A DNA stretch of 64,000 bases, taken from Spirosoma arboris (lineage in GTDB: Bacteria > Bacteroidota > Bacteroidia > Cytophagales > Spirosomataceae). The position numbers were made by a program, and so were the translations under genes. Location: assembly GCF_009754945.1 (NCBI RefSeq), contig NZ_WPIN01000007.1, forward strand, positions 124,001-188,000, in the 5' to 3' direction. Below, piece after piece: positions 8,339 to 16,619 of the stretch. The notes under the pieces were generated by a model, which worked only from the letters and a program-made list of their open reading frames with translations, ran no database searches and was not told the DNA's origin. Numbering within the stretch: position 1 is the stretch's first letter; each line of letters starts with the position of its first letter.

Positions 8339-8794
8339 ATGCTAACCTTCGCGAATCTGGCCGAATTTTCTGCCCATGCCGGGCAACCGCTCGGCGAAAC
8401 TGAGTACATGATCATTACGCAGGAAATGATTAATCTTTTTGCGCAGGCCACCGGTGACCATCAATGGATTCATACCGATCCTGAGTTAGCCGCACGACTG
8501 TCGCCCTATAAAACGCCCATTGCCCATGGTTTCCTGACGCTTTCCCTGGCCCCCAAACTAATGGCCGAGCTTTACCGAGTCGAATCAGTCAAAATGGGAA
8601 TCAACTATGGCTCAAACAAAGTTCGTTTTACAAATGCCGTTCCGGTTGAGAGTCGACTGCGCATGAAAGTCCAGTTGCAAAGCGTAGAGCCACAAAATAA
8701 GGGTTACCGAATTATAACTGAATGTATTTTCGAAGTAGAGGGCGAACAGAAACCAGCCTGCGTAGCGGAATTGATTACTTTACTTTTCGAATAA
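8339..8794 (+). CDS. MaoC-like (R)-specific enoyl-CoA hydratase
   Basis: A 151-aa hot-dog-fold hydratase that adds water to trans-2-enoyl-CoA or related acyl groups. The hydratase 2 motif is present: DHQWIHTDPELA near 42 with Asp and His, and PIAHGFLTLSLAP near 60. The ATG at 8339 gives the canonical start MLTFANLAEF; an upstream in-frame start at 8288 would overlap the divergent hydrolase. The acyl-CoA dehydrogenase follows on the same strand, which supports a joint role in fatty-acid or branched-chain acyl-CoA breakdown. Confidence 0.9.
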   Translation: MLTFANLAEFSAHAGQPLGETEYMIITQEMINLFAQATGDHQWIHTDPELAARLSPYKTPIAHGFLTLSLAPKLMAELYRVESVKMGINYGSNKVRFTNAVPVESRLRMKVQLQSVEPQNKGYRIITECIFEVEGEQKPACVAELITLLFE

Positions 8795-8875
8795 ATAGTA
8801 TGCTTGCATACCATTATTCAACATTTTATTACCTTTACACTACTCACAACAAACCTTTTAAACAACCCAATTCAG

Positions 8876-10045
8876 ATGGCAACGGCATCGCTGGAGTTAC
8901 AGGGATTGAATTTTAATTTATCGGAAGAGCACTTAGCTGTTCAGGAAGCTGCTCGCGATTTCGCCCAAAATGAGTTACTCCCCGGCATTGTTGAACGGGA
9001 TAACGAAGCCCGATTTCCAGCTGAACAGATAAAAAAAATGGGTGAGCTGGGCTTTTTAGGAATGATGGTTTCGCCAGACTATGGTGGAGGAGGCATGGAT
9101 ACCGTTTCCTACGTATTGGCCATGGAGGAAATCTCTAAAATCGATGCGTCAGCTTCGGTGGTGATGTCAGTCAATAACTCGCTTGTCTGTTACGGACTCG
9201 AAGCTTATGGTACTGAAGAGCAAAAGCAGAAATACTTAACCCGCCTGGCTACCGGCGAAACCATTGGTGCCTTTTGCCTGTCGGAACCTGAAGCGGGCTC
9301 CGACGCAACCTCACAAGCCACCACTGCCGAAGATAAAGGGGATTATTATTTAGTTAATGGCACTAAAAATTGGATCACGAATGGCAATTCATCTGGTATT
9401 TGCTTAGTAATCGCCCAAACCAATCGTGAGAAAAAACATCGGGGTATCAATTGCCTGATTGTTGAAAAAGGAATGCCCGGTTTTGTTGTTGGTAAAAAAG
9501 AAGACAAGATGGGTATCCGGGCATCAGATACCCATTCGTTATTGTTTACCGACGTAAAAATACCTAAACAAAATCGTATTGGTGAAGATGGTTTTGGCTT
9601 CAAGTTTGCCATGTCTACCCTGAACGGAGGCCGAATTGGCATTGCCGCACAGGCCTTAGGTATAGCTGCCGGAGCCTATGAGTTAGCGCTAAAATATAGT
9701 CAGGAGCGCAAGTCGTTTGGTAAGCAAATATTTGAGCATCAGGCGATTCAGTTCAAATTGGCCGAAATGGCAACTAAGATTGAAGCGGCTAGATTACTGG
9801 TTTACAAGGCCGCCCGACTCAAAGACGAGCATAAAGACTATGTACAGGCCGCTGCAATGGCTAAGTTATTTGCCTCAGAAATAGCTATGTGGGCTACTAC
9901 CGAAGCCGTGCAAATTCATGGTGGTTACGGCTACGTAAAAGAATTTCATGTAGAGCGATTAATGCGGGATGCAAAAATCACTCAGATTTATGAAGGTACG
10001 TCTGAAATCCAAAAATTAGTGATTGCCCGAGAACTCATCAGATAG
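8876..10045 (+). CDS. Acyl-CoA dehydrogenase (short/branched-chain type)
   Basis: A 389-aa FAD enzyme that introduces the alpha-beta double bond into acyl-CoA and passes electrons to ETF. The start at 8876 follows from the conserved N-terminus LSEEHLAVQEAARDFAQNEL. Signature 1, AFCLSEPEAGSDA, lies near 138 and WITNGNSSG near 170; the C-terminal block has IHGGYGYVKEF near 345 and YEGTSEIQKLVIAREL near 372, whose Glu is the catalytic base. Length and motifs fit the short-chain/MmgC group. A TACCTTTA box at 8830-8837 may be its own -7 element, downstream of the MaoC stop. Confidence 0.94.
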   Translation: MATASLELQGLNFNLSEEHLAVQEAARDFAQNELLPGIVERDNEARFPAEQIKKMGELGFLGMMVSPDYGGGGMDTVSYVLAMEEISKIDASASVVMSVNNSLVCYGLEAYGTEEQKQKYLTRLATGETIGAFCLSEPEAGSDATSQATTAEDKGDYYLVNGTKNWITNGNSSGICLVIAQTNREKKHRGINCLIVEKGMPGFVVGKKEDKMGIRASDTHSLLFTDVKIPKQNRIGEDGFGFKFAMSTLNGGRIGIAAQALGIAAGAYELALKYSQERKSFGKQIFEHQAIQFKLAEMATKIEAARLLVYKAARLKDEHKDYVQAAAMAKLFASEIAMWATTEAVQIHGGYGYVKEFHVERLMRDAKITQIYEGTSEIQKLVIARELIR

Positions 10046-10123
10046 GGTATTTCTCCCTAAAATAGAATTTTTCTTACTATATAATGCGTGTTCAAAGCGG
10101 ATACGCATTATTTTTTTTATTTT

Positions 10124-10153
10124 TTGGAAACTTTTATAGTTGTATTAGTTTTG
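10124..10153 (+). promoter_or_regulatory. Bacteroidota promoter for the AraC gene
   Basis: TTG at 10124-10126 and TAGTTTTG at 10146-10153 are separated by exactly 19 bases, the canonical spacing for the Bacteroidota primary sigma factor. A second TAGTTTTG lies at 10164-10171, 18 bases further on, so a tandem promoter is possible. Both precede the ATG at 10219. Confidence 0.65.
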
Positions 10154-10218
10154 TACAAATTATTAGTTTTGTGCAACTTTGTGCACAACCCAAATTTACG
10201 AAGGCACTCCTTTCAGCT

Positions 10219-11145
10219 ATGGAAGACTATAATAAAATTATCGAATCACTGGGCGTGAAGTTTATCAAAGCCCGAAACATTCGGATTTTGCAACCGATCA
10301 CCATCAAGAACTTCTATGATGTTGAAAACACATTGCTGATTTTATACAATGGCGACGTATCGATCGGTGATGAAAAAATAAAGGTAGAGGTAGGCGATAT
10401 GCTGTTCATTCCGGGCGGCAAACACGTTACTGTTACCTACGGAGACCCAACAAACCCGAAAACCGTCTCGAACGAAGAGTTTATGACGCACCGCGAATCG
10501 TATTGGGAAGGCAATCATGACCCTAAATTAATTGGGCATTTACCTAACTCATTCGGTTACGTCTCTTTCGAAGCCAAAGTATTCGATTCTGTTAACTTCT
10601 TCAACTCACTTGATGTCCCGCCATTCATTATTAAGCGGGAAGAGCATTTAGCCATAACCATCGATCAGATTCTGGCCGAGGAGATGACCGATCTGGCCGG
10701 TAAAGGACGAATCATTAAGATTAAAACCGAAGAAATCGTTATTGAAGTTGTTCGGTATATTCTGAAGAATCACCTGTTTGTTGAGCAATTGGTAACAAAC
10801 AGTACCTACTTCAAAGACCCACGCCTGATTGATATTTTCGCTTATATCAAAGAAAATCTTGGCGGAGATCTTTCGAACAAAGTACTCGCCAACGTGGCAA
10901 ACGTTTCAGAGGATTATGTCGGGCAATACTTTAAGATGCTAACCGGTATTAATCCACAGGATTATATTGAATACCAGCGAATGGAAGCGGCTGTGGGCTT
11001 GTTACGAACAAGCAAAAAGAGCATTCGAGCAATCGGTGCTGAAGTTGGCTATAAAGACACTGCTTATTTCTGCCGACGCTTTAAGATGATGTTCGGTATT
11101 CCAGCCGGTAAGATGCGCCGTCGGGAATCATTGATGAATGTTTAA
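10219..11145 (+). CDS. AraC-family transcriptional regulator
   Basis: A 308-aa regulator. The start at 10219 (MEDYNKIIESLGVKF) is chosen because the promoter at 10124-10171 lies inside the longer reading frame that begins at 10084. The N-terminal half has a cupin-like segment (NGDVSIGDEKIKVEVGDMLF, then IPGGKHVTV, residues about 44-75), probably an effector domain. The C-terminal 100 residues are two helix-turn-helix motifs: NKVLANVANVSEDYVGQYFK near 225 and KSIRAIGAEVGYKDTAYFCR near 270. No target genes can be named. It is convergent with the TonB-C gene across a 38-bp hairpin. Confidence 0.88.
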   Translation: MEDYNKIIESLGVKFIKARNIRILQPITIKNFYDVENTLLILYNGDVSIGDEKIKVEVGDMLFIPGGKHVTVTYGDPTNPKTVSNEEFMTHRESYWEGNHDPKLIGHLPNSFGYVSFEAKVFDSVNFFNSLDVPPFIIKREEHLAITIDQILAEEMTDLAGKGRIIKIKTEEIVIEVVRYILKNHLFVEQLVTNSTYFKDPRLIDIFAYIKENLGGDLSNKVLANVANVSEDYVGQYFKMLTGINPQDYIEYQRMEAAVGLLRTSKKSIRAIGAEVGYKDTAYFCRRFKMMFGIPAGKMRRRESLMNV

Positions 11146-11147
11146 GA

Positions 11148-11247
11148 AGTTGTAAGTAGTAAGCTATAAAGTGGTAAGTGGCTGATGCAGAAGGTTGTTT
11201 CCTTTCGCGTCAGCCACTTACCACTTTATAGCTTACTACTTACAACT
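11148..11247. repeat. 38-bp perfect inverted repeat between convergent genes
   Basis: Arms 11148-11185 and 11210-11247 are perfect reverse complements over 38 bases with a 24-base loop. The structure runs from 3 bases after the AraC stop to the last base before the TonB-C stop. The arms are built from short repeated words (GTAAGTAGTAAG, GTGGTAAGTGG). Confidence 0.88.
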
Positions 11248-11688
11248 CTATTCGTTCACGTTCACCTCTATTGGCAAGGTGTAGAATACCGGTACACGTT
11301 TTCCACCAACTTCGCCGGGTTCCCAACGGGGCATTTTTTCAACGGCTGTAATAATACTTGCCATGAAATCTTCCATCCCTTTACGCACTTTTTTGTCGAG
11401 TGGCTTTGTCACCACCCGAACATCATGCACATAGCCAAGTTCGTCAACGATGAATTTGGCAGCGACTTGGCCCGTATTATAGTTCTTTCTGATCAGAACA
11501 CCCGGAACCTTTATATTTTCGGCAAGATAGAGGCTCAAAGCAGCCTTGCCTCCTGGGAATTCAGGTTGCTGCTCGACCACAGTATAAACCTTTTGATTTT
11601 GCGACTGAGCAAGCGTAGTTGAACAAAGCGATGGCAGTATACAAACTGAGCTAGTCAAACACAGAACTGCGAGCGTAAAACGTTTCAT
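11248..11688 (-). CDS. Secreted TonB C-terminal domain protein
   Basis: A 146-aa protein with a cleavable signal peptide (MKRFTLAVLCLTSSVCILPS ending TLAQ) followed by one TonB C-terminal domain: EQQPEFPGGKAALSLYLAEN near 39, VAAKFIVDELGYVHDVRVV near 75 and a final MPRWEPGEVGGKRVPVFYTL near 115. It lacks the membrane anchor and proline-rich spacer of a true energy transducer, so it is a free periplasmic protein of the kind common in Bacteroidota. It lies 3 bases past the end of the GGGP-synthase-like gene and is probably cotranscribed with it. Confidence 0.88.
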   Translation of the reverse strand: MKRFTLAVLCLTSSVCILPSLCSTTLAQSQNQKVYTVVEQQPEFPGGKAALSLYLAENIKVPGVLIRKNYNTGQVAAKFIVDELGYVHDVRVVTKPLDKKVRKGMEDFMASIITAVEKMPRWEPGEVGGKRVPVFYTLPIEVNVNE

Positions 11689-11691
11689 AGA

Positions 11692-12501
11692 TTAAGCGCG
11701 AACAACTGATTGATTAAATTCTCGCACTACAGTTGATAACTGCGGTAATAGATCTGGGTCCTGTTCGATGCCATTTCCAACGACAATCATATCGGCTCCA
11801 GCTTTTAAGGCTTGATACGCCTTTTCACCTGAGTTAATACCTCCGCCAACAATAATAGGAAGATCGACTACAGCCCGAACAGCCGCAATCATTTCGGGCG
11901 ATACAGCCTTACGTGCGCCACTACCAGCATCCAGATACATGAGTTGTAATCCCAGCATTTCGCCAGCCATAGCCGTACAAGCGGCCACAGCGGGTTTATC
12001 GTGAGGCAACGGCATTGTACCACTAATATAGGAAACGGTCGTTTGTGCGCCACTATCGACAAGCATATAGCCTGTTGGTAGAATTTCCAGGCCACTTTTT
12101 TTGAGTAAGGGGGCTGCAATCACATGCTGACCAATCAAAAACTCCGGATTACGCCCTGAAATAAGCGAAAGGAATAAAATCGCATCAGCCGACGGCTCAA
12201 TATGAAGCGGGTTTCCTGGAAACAGAATGATAGGTGTACTGGTATGGCTACGAATAGCAGCAATCAGCTCTTTGTGTAGATAGTCGGTCACTAAACTCCC
12301 ACCAACCAAAAAAAAGTCAATAGGATACTCTGCCGTTCGAGTAAGTAAATTAATCAATGCGTTCTGCTCGATTTTATCGGGATCAAGCAGAACGCCAATC
12401 GCTTTTTGGCCAGACAGCCTATTAGTGCGCAGTATAGTCAACAGGCTCTGTTGGGGCCTGTTCGTGATATTGAGTTGGTTCGGCAGTTGGATTGATGGCA
12501 T
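11692..12501 (-). CDS. Geranylgeranylglyceryl phosphate synthase-like (PcrB family) prenyltransferase
   Basis: A TIM-barrel prenyltransferase that joins a prenyl diphosphate to glycerol-1-phosphate, the ether-lipid reaction best known from archaea. Family motifs: GVLLDPDK near 37, FLVGGSLVTDYL near 60, ILFPGNPLHIEPSADAILF near 92, YLDAGSGARKAVS near 190 and the phosphate-binding IIVGGGINSGEKA near 215 and MIVVGNGIEQDP near 238. Bacteroidota members are known. The ATG at 12501 would overlap the upstream gene by 80 bases, so a start near the TTG at 12441 is an alternative. It forms a tight unit with 12422-12946 upstream and the TonB-C gene downstream. Confidence 0.87.
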   Translation of the reverse strand: MPSIQLPNQLNITNRPQQSLLTILRTNRLSGQKAIGVLLDPDKIEQNALINLLTRTAEYPIDFFLVGGSLVTDYLHKELIAAIRSHTSTPIILFPGNPLHIEPSADAILFLSLISGRNPEFLIGQHVIAAPLLKKSGLEILPTGYMLVDSGAQTTVSYISGTMPLPHDKPAVAACTAMAGEMLGLQLMYLDAGSGARKAVSPEMIAAVRAVVDLPIIVGGGINSGEKAYQALKAGADMIVVGNGIEQDPDLLPQLSTVVREFNQSVVRA

Positions 12502-12946
12502 TATTTGTACGGATGCGGGCTAAAAATCCAGTTAGCTGCTCACGAGCGATATTCGTTAATACAGAGGTTATAATTCCCCCGATTAACCCACTCGCGGCTG
12601 CCGACTTATTTACTTTTTTTGCCTGCTGCCTAACGGCTTTGGGAGTTGATGGTCGATCGTATGATTCGTCATCCTCATTATCCTCGTCGTCATAGTCCAG
12701 ATCGTCTGGTTCACCGTATTTTTCGGCATACCGATACTCATCAGACTTAGGCAGAATAGCATTAACCACCAAATATACGGCTAAAGCGGCACCTGCAACA
12801 AACACAGCTGTTTTACCAATCTCGGTTGCGTCTTCCTTTATTGACTCTACGCCATCATTAATTGATGTCTTAAATCGCTCGGTGGCGGCCATTAATTGCG
12901 CCCGGCGAGCAGTTGTGTCAGCGAATAACACTTTAGGATCTTCCAT
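12422..12946 (-). CDS. Small single-pass membrane protein, unknown function
   Basis: A 174-aa protein that I do not recognise as a named family. An amphipathic N-terminus is followed by a membrane segment near residues 45-65 (TAVFVAGAALAVYLVVNAIL), a very acidic stretch near 80-95 (DDLDYDDEDNEDDES), a basic PKAVRQQAKKVNK and a glycine-rich second hydrophobic helix near 118-135. The layout resembles YtxH-like or envelope stress proteins. The next gene upstream on the same strand is a holin-like membrane protein, 80 bases away, a plausible partner. Confidence 0.65.
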   Translation of the reverse strand: MEDPKVLFADTTARRAQLMAATERFKTSINDGVESIKEDATEIGKTAVFVAGAALAVYLVVNAILPKSDEYRYAEKYGEPDDLDYDDEDNEDDESYDRPSTPKAVRQQAKKVNKSAAASGLIGGIITSVLTNIAREQLTGFLARIRTNNAINPTAEPTQYHEQAPTEPVDYTAH

Positions 12947-13025
12947 CTTAGCTAAGTTGAATGCACGTAGAAATGCATTAAATCAAATTAAGTATTTGTT
13001 TATCAGCAAATTGCTATAATAATTA

Positions 13026-13454
13026 TTATTTTTGGGTAAAGCCTCCCCTATCATTTAGTGATGAGCGGGTCTGAGCCATCAGTTCTTCAATAGCTTCTGT
13101 TTTTTCTTCGCTTTTTTTCTCCTGGCTCTTTTTCATGGCGCTATAAGCTGCTATCCGAATTTTTGCTTTAAAGAAATCTTTAGCTGCCAGCCAAAGAAGC
13201 GTTACTAATAGGAAAAAACCAGCCACAATTAAAAAGCCCAGATACTTACTATCCAATAGTTGGTTCAGGTAAGCTGCCAGTAGAATAAACAGAAAAATAA
13301 GTGTCATTGTGCTGAGCAACGCCAGTACAATACCATGTATTCCAACAACAACTCCTTCTTCTATTTTGCCCCGGCTCTCCAGCGTAAACAGCTCGATGCG
13401 GGCTTCCAGATAACGGAATATATTCTCCCGAATCTCTTCCAGATGTTCCAGCAT
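13026..13454 (-). CDS. Phage-holin-3-6-like (DUF1469) membrane protein
   Basis: A 142-aa protein. The ATG at 13454 gives MLEHLEEIRENIFRYLEARI, the usual amphipathic start; a longer frame to 13547 would run into the upstream terminator. Two membrane segments lie near residues 40-62 (GIHGIVLALLSTMTLIFLFI) and 72-93 (YLGFLIVAGFFLLVTLLWL), followed by a charged tail. Despite the Pfam name, these proteins occur widely on chromosomes next to YtxH-like proteins and are not phage holins. The gene pair with 12422-12946 fits that pattern. Confidence 0.75.
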   Translation of the reverse strand: MLEHLEEIRENIFRYLEARIELFTLESRGKIEEGVVVGIHGIVLALLSTMTLIFLFILLAAYLNQLLDSKYLGFLIVAGFFLLVTLLWLAAKDFFKAKIRIAAYSAMKKSQEKKSEEKTEAIEELMAQTRSSLNDRGGFTQK

Positions 13455-13528
13455 GGTCCTCAATAATTTATTTCGCTCTCCGGTATTTACAAATAACCGC
13501 TCAATTTGTTCAAAAAACCGATAAAAAT

Positions 13529-13567
13529 AAAAACAGCTTCGACACACCAGGTGCCGAAGCTGTTTTT
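13529..13567 (-). terminator. Intrinsic terminator downstream of the DksA-like gene
   Basis: A 13-base stem, AAAAACAGCTTCG paired with CGAAGCTGTTTTT, has A/T tracts on both sides, so it may work in both directions. On the minus strand it lies about 200 bases past the DksA-like stop and just upstream of the holin-like gene. Confidence 0.8.
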
Positions 13568-13763
13568 GTAATGCTTATTAATTGCTAATCAGAGGTTACA
13601 CACATTCTGGTAGCACTTTGGACAAATCATAGTAGAGTCCTATCATCCATTTTGGTTTCTATTGGAGCCAAACAAAAAGCTGCCCACAAATGAAGGCTGC
13701 CATCAAACAACTCAACAGACTTTAAAACCTGTCAATAGAGAACTCCTATTACTCGTTACCTGA
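13568..13763 (-). other. Gene-free 3' region, possible small RNA
   Basis: About 200 bases between the DksA-like stop and a strong terminator hold no convincing reading frame. On the minus strand TCTATTG near 13735 can pair with CAATAGAA near 13660, enclosing smaller hairpins (GGCAGCC and GGGCAGC segments). This could be a long 3' untranslated region or a structured RNA. No known RNA family was recognised. Confidence 0.25.
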
Positions 13764-14150
13764 TTAACGCGACTGACGCAATTTAGCTTCAATCGTTTGC
13801 TGGGTGTGCGGTACAGCCCGTAAGCGTTCTTTCGGAATCAATTTACCCGTATCCTTACAAATACCGTAGGTTCCATTTTTGATCCGTACCATAGCCGCAT
13901 CTAACTGCTGAATAAATTTCTGCAACCGGGCAGCCAACTGACTTAAATTTTCGCGTTCGCTGGTATCAGCCCCGTCTTCGAGCAGTTTAGAATTGCCCGA
14001 TGTGTTATCGGTGCCACTGTCATTCCGTTTGCTAAGCGTTTCCTTAATATAATTTAATTCACTTCGGGTCGCGTCAAGCTTCTGACTGATCAGTACTTCA
14101 AATTCTTTCAGATCCTCCTCTGAATAACGCTTTTTTTCGTCCATAACCAT
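13764..14150 (-). CDS. DksA/TraR-like protein lacking the zinc cysteines
   Basis: A 128-aa RNA-polymerase-associated protein of the DksA/TraR family. A long coiled-coil N-terminal region (residues about 5-85) carries DGADTSERENLSQLAARLQK, and the C-terminal globular part reads YGICKDTGKLIPKERLRAVP near 98. Of the four zinc-binding cysteines in classical DksA only one remains (GICKDTGK in place of CxxC), and the C-terminal CxxC is absent. Cys-poor versions of this kind occur in Bacteroidota and keep the fold without zinc. ATG codons at 14150 and 14144 are both possible starts. Confidence 0.88.
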   Translation of the reverse strand: MVMDEKKRYSEEDLKEFEVLISQKLDATRSELNYIKETLSKRNDSGTDNTSGNSKLLEDGADTSERENLSQLAARLQKFIQQLDAAMVRIKNGTYGICKDTGKLIPKERLRAVPHTQQTIEAKLRQSR

Positions 14151-14483
14151 AGCCTATCCTACGTTAGATGGTGTGCTCCATTTTTCAGCCACAAAATTAA
14201 TGTTTTGTATTCGGTATTTCAATGTTTCGTTTAATATAGAGCGTTTTTTTATTAAATTTTATCAAATTGACATTGATACGTTTACCAAACGAATCTTCGG
14301 TATATAGTTTTTTTTATGGAAAAGTCTTTGGCCAACGTCAAAAATCATAATTAATCCTTTGGTTTGTTAACATTATATTAATCTTAGAAAAAATATACTT
14401 TTCACAATATCATATATGATTTATTAAGTTTGTGGGACACTTCATCACCAAATTTGTTTTAAAACTGAAGTCAATCTAAAGTC
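14151..14483. other. Divergent AT-rich promoter region
   Basis: A 333-base gap between the divergent DksA-like and glutamate dehydrogenase genes. It is very AT-rich, with T runs near 14245 and 14310. A -7 box lies at 14425-14432 for the rightward gene. No coding frame or RNA was recognised. Confidence 0.6.
14425..14432 (+). promoter_or_regulatory. -7 box for glutamate dehydrogenase
   Basis: TAAGTTTG matches the TANNTTTG consensus and would start transcription about 45 bases before the ATG at 14484. No TTG is present 19 bases upstream, so the -33 half is missing or weak. Confidence 0.35.
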
Positions 14484-15758
14484 ATGGGATATATTGAACC
14501 AGCTCCAATAAAAGATAAAGAGAATCCGCTTGAGTCAATGATGTCGCGTTTTGATGCTGCGGCCAAATTAGTGGGCATTTCAGACGAAATGTATGATATC
14601 CTGAAAGTACCAGCCCGACAGGTTATTGTAGGCTTACCCGTTACGATGGACAATGGGGCGATTAAGGTGTTTGAAGGCTACCGGGTTATCCATTCTAATA
14701 TTCTTGGACCTGCCAAGGGAGGCATCCGGCTCGATCCAGCTGTAAACCTCGACGAGGTGCGTGCACTGGCAGCCTGGATGACCTGGAAATGCGCTGTTGT
14801 CGACATTCCGTATGGAGGTGCTAAAGGTGGTATTGCCTGCAACCCACGTGAAATGTCGGCCGGTGAAATTGAGCGACTCATCCGACAATATACGGTTGCC
14901 ATGCTCGACGTAATCGGACCTGATCGTGACATTCCAGCCCCCGACATGGGCACTGGTCCACGTGAGATGGCCTGGATCGTAGACGAGTATTCTAAAGCGA
15001 AAGGCATGACTGTTAATAATGTAGTAACAGGAAAACCGCTCGTGCTGGGTGGGTCGCTAGGGCGCACAGAAGCAACCGGGCGTGGTGTTACTGTAGCGGC
15101 TTTATCCGCAATGGACAAGCTGAGGATGAATCCTTATCGGGCTACGGCAGCCGTTCAGGGTTTTGGCAATGTTGGTTCATTTGCCGCCGAATTACTCCAT
15201 GAACGAGGAGTTACGGTCGTGGCCGTGAGCGATATTTCGGGAGGCTACTATAATAAAAGCGGTATTGATATTACGGCAGCCGTTAGTTATCGGAATTCGA
15301 ATAAAGGAACGCTTGAAGGTTTTGGCGGAGCGGAGAAAATCTCGAACGAGGAACTTCTTTCTTTAGCAGTCGATGTACTAGTACCAGCTGCAAAAGAAGA
15401 TGTCATTACAGAAGATAATGCGGCTTCTATTCAGGCCAAAATGATTGTAGAAGGAGCTAATGGGCCCACATCGGCCAGCGCCGACGAAATTATTAATAGT
15501 AAAGGCATCTTAGTTGTGCCCGATATTCTGGCCAACGCAGGCGGAGTTACTGTTTCTTATTTCGAATGGGTACAAAACCGAATTGGCTATAAATGGACAC
15601 TCGACCGCATCAACCGACGGGCCGACCGTGTTATGAAGGACGCCTTTGATCGCGTATTTGACACCTCGCAACGATATCAGGTACCGCTGCGTCTGGCAGC
15701 TTACATTGTTGCTATTGACAAAGTTGCCAGTACCTATAAATACCGGGGAGGCTATTGA
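14484..15758 (+). CDS. gdhA: Glutamate (Glu/Leu/Phe/Val) dehydrogenase
   Basis: A 424-aa cytoplasmic enzyme that interconverts glutamate with 2-oxoglutarate and ammonia. Visible in order: GPAKGGIRLDP near 78 with a substrate-binding lysine, MTWKCAVVDIPYGGAKGG near 100-118 with the catalytic lysine, DIPAPDMGTGPREMAW near 152, GRGVTV near 200, the dinucleotide-binding AVQGFGNVGSFAA near 224 and VEGANGPTS near 325. Length fits the hexameric NAD(P)-dependent class. Glutamate is the most likely substrate, and leucine or phenylalanine dehydrogenases are less likely at this length. It is followed by psd on the same strand behind a hairpin. Confidence 0.93.
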   Translation: MGYIEPAPIKDKENPLESMMSRFDAAAKLVGISDEMYDILKVPARQVIVGLPVTMDNGAIKVFEGYRVIHSNILGPAKGGIRLDPAVNLDEVRALAAWMTWKCAVVDIPYGGAKGGIACNPREMSAGEIERLIRQYTVAMLDVIGPDRDIPAPDMGTGPREMAWIVDEYSKAKGMTVNNVVTGKPLVLGGSLGRTEATGRGVTVAALSAMDKLRMNPYRATAAVQGFGNVGSFAAELLHERGVTVVAVSDISGGYYNKSGIDITAAVSYRNSNKGTLEGFGGAEKISNEELLSLAVDVLVPAAKEDVITEDNAASIQAKMIVEGANGPTSASADEIINSKGILVVPDILANAGGVTVSYFEWVQNRIGYKWTLDRINRRADRVMKDAFDRVFDTSQRYQVPLRLAAYIVAIDKVASTYKYRGGY

Positions 15759-15765
15759 TTTATTT

Positions 15766-15855
15766 AAAAATGTATGATGTATAATGTATGGTGTATAATT
15801 TTGTCCATACTTGCCATGCCCAAAATACATCATACCTCATTCATCATACATTTTT
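15766..15855. repeat. Inverted repeat filling the gdhA-psd gap
   Basis: The outer arms 15766-15779 and 15842-15855 pair perfectly over 14 bases (AAAAATGTATGATG and its complement). Inner segments made of the words GTATGGTGTAT and ATACATCATACC continue the pairing with gaps. The structure ends 4 bases before the psd ATG. Confidence 0.7.
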
Positions 15856-15858
15856 TCT

Positions 15859-16521
15859 ATGCGCTTACATCGTGAAGGCAATACAATAATGCTTACCACA
15901 GGGCTGGTTTTACTGGCACTGAATTTACTCGCCTATTTTTATCTGTTTTCTGATTCACCAACGGCCACGACCTTATTGGCATTAGTAAGCCTGGTTCTGT
16001 TTGTATTAGTTGTGCAGTTTTTTCGCATTCCTAACCGATTACTCACCACAGGAGATGCACAGGTAATTGCTCCTGCCGATGGTAAGGTTGTTGTGATTGA
16101 AGAAACCACCGAAGGAGAATATTTTAAAGATCGTCGGCGGCAGGTATCCATTTTTATGTCGCCCCTGAACGTACACGTCAACCGCAACCCGGTATCGGGC
16201 ATTGTACGATACTTCAAGTATTTTCCGGGCAAATATCTAGTCGCCTGGCATCCAAAATCCAGCACTGAAAACGAACGGACAACAATCGTTATTGAAACTC
16301 CCAGTGGTATAGAGGTACTTTTTCGTCAGATAGCGGGTGCCGTTGCTCGTAGAATTATCTGGTATGTAAAAGAAGGTCAGCCGGTAAAACAGGGCGAAGA
16401 ATTTGGGTTTATCAAATTCGGTTCGCGTGTGGATGTATTCTTGCCTTTGGACGCTGAAATCAAAGTCAATATCGGTGACGTTACCAAAGGTGGCGTGACA
16501 GTCATTGCAGAGTTGAAGTAG
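15859..16521 (+). CDS. psd: Phosphatidylserine decarboxylase (short form)
   Basis: A 220-aa proenzyme that converts phosphatidylserine to phosphatidylethanolamine at the membrane. The start at 15859 gives MRLHREGNTIM, the usual Bacteroidota N-terminus; the longer frame from 15811 reads through the hairpin. Two hydrophobic segments near 12-50 anchor it. APADGKVVVIEE near 70 and MSPLNVHVNRNPVSG near 101 are family blocks. The self-cleavage site is the Gly-Ser in IKFGSRVDVF near 189, where Ser becomes the pyruvoyl group, as in the short PSD subfamily. Confidence 0.94.
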   Translation: MRLHREGNTIMLTTGLVLLALNLLAYFYLFSDSPTATTLLALVSLVLFVLVVQFFRIPNRLLTTGDAQVIAPADGKVVVIEETTEGEYFKDRRRQVSIFMSPLNVHVNRNPVSGIVRYFKYFPGKYLVAWHPKSSTENERTTIVIETPSGIEVLFRQIAGAVARRIIWYVKEGQPVKQGEEFGFIKFGSRVDVFLPLDAEIKVNIGDVTKGGVTVIAELK

Positions 16522-16609
16522 GAGAGTAAGTGGAATGGTGAAGTAGGTTAGGTGCAGTGAGTAAACAACGCATTCCACCTAACCTACTTCACCATTCCAC
16601 TTACTCTCC
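16521..16609. repeat. 34-bp perfect inverted repeat between convergent genes
   Basis: Arms 16521-16554 and 16576-16609 are perfect 34-base complements with a 21-base loop. They fill the gap between the psd stop (16521) and the SMP-30 stop (16620). The words CTTCACCATTCCAC and TTACT recur in the imperfect structure at 19290-19390, so these two loci are related. Confidence 0.87.
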
Positions 16610-16619
16610 TATTCCACCA

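Noticed and set aside
13026..13454. Phage holin as evidence for a prophage
   Set aside because: The family name is misleading. No other phage genes are nearby and the neighbours are housekeeping genes.
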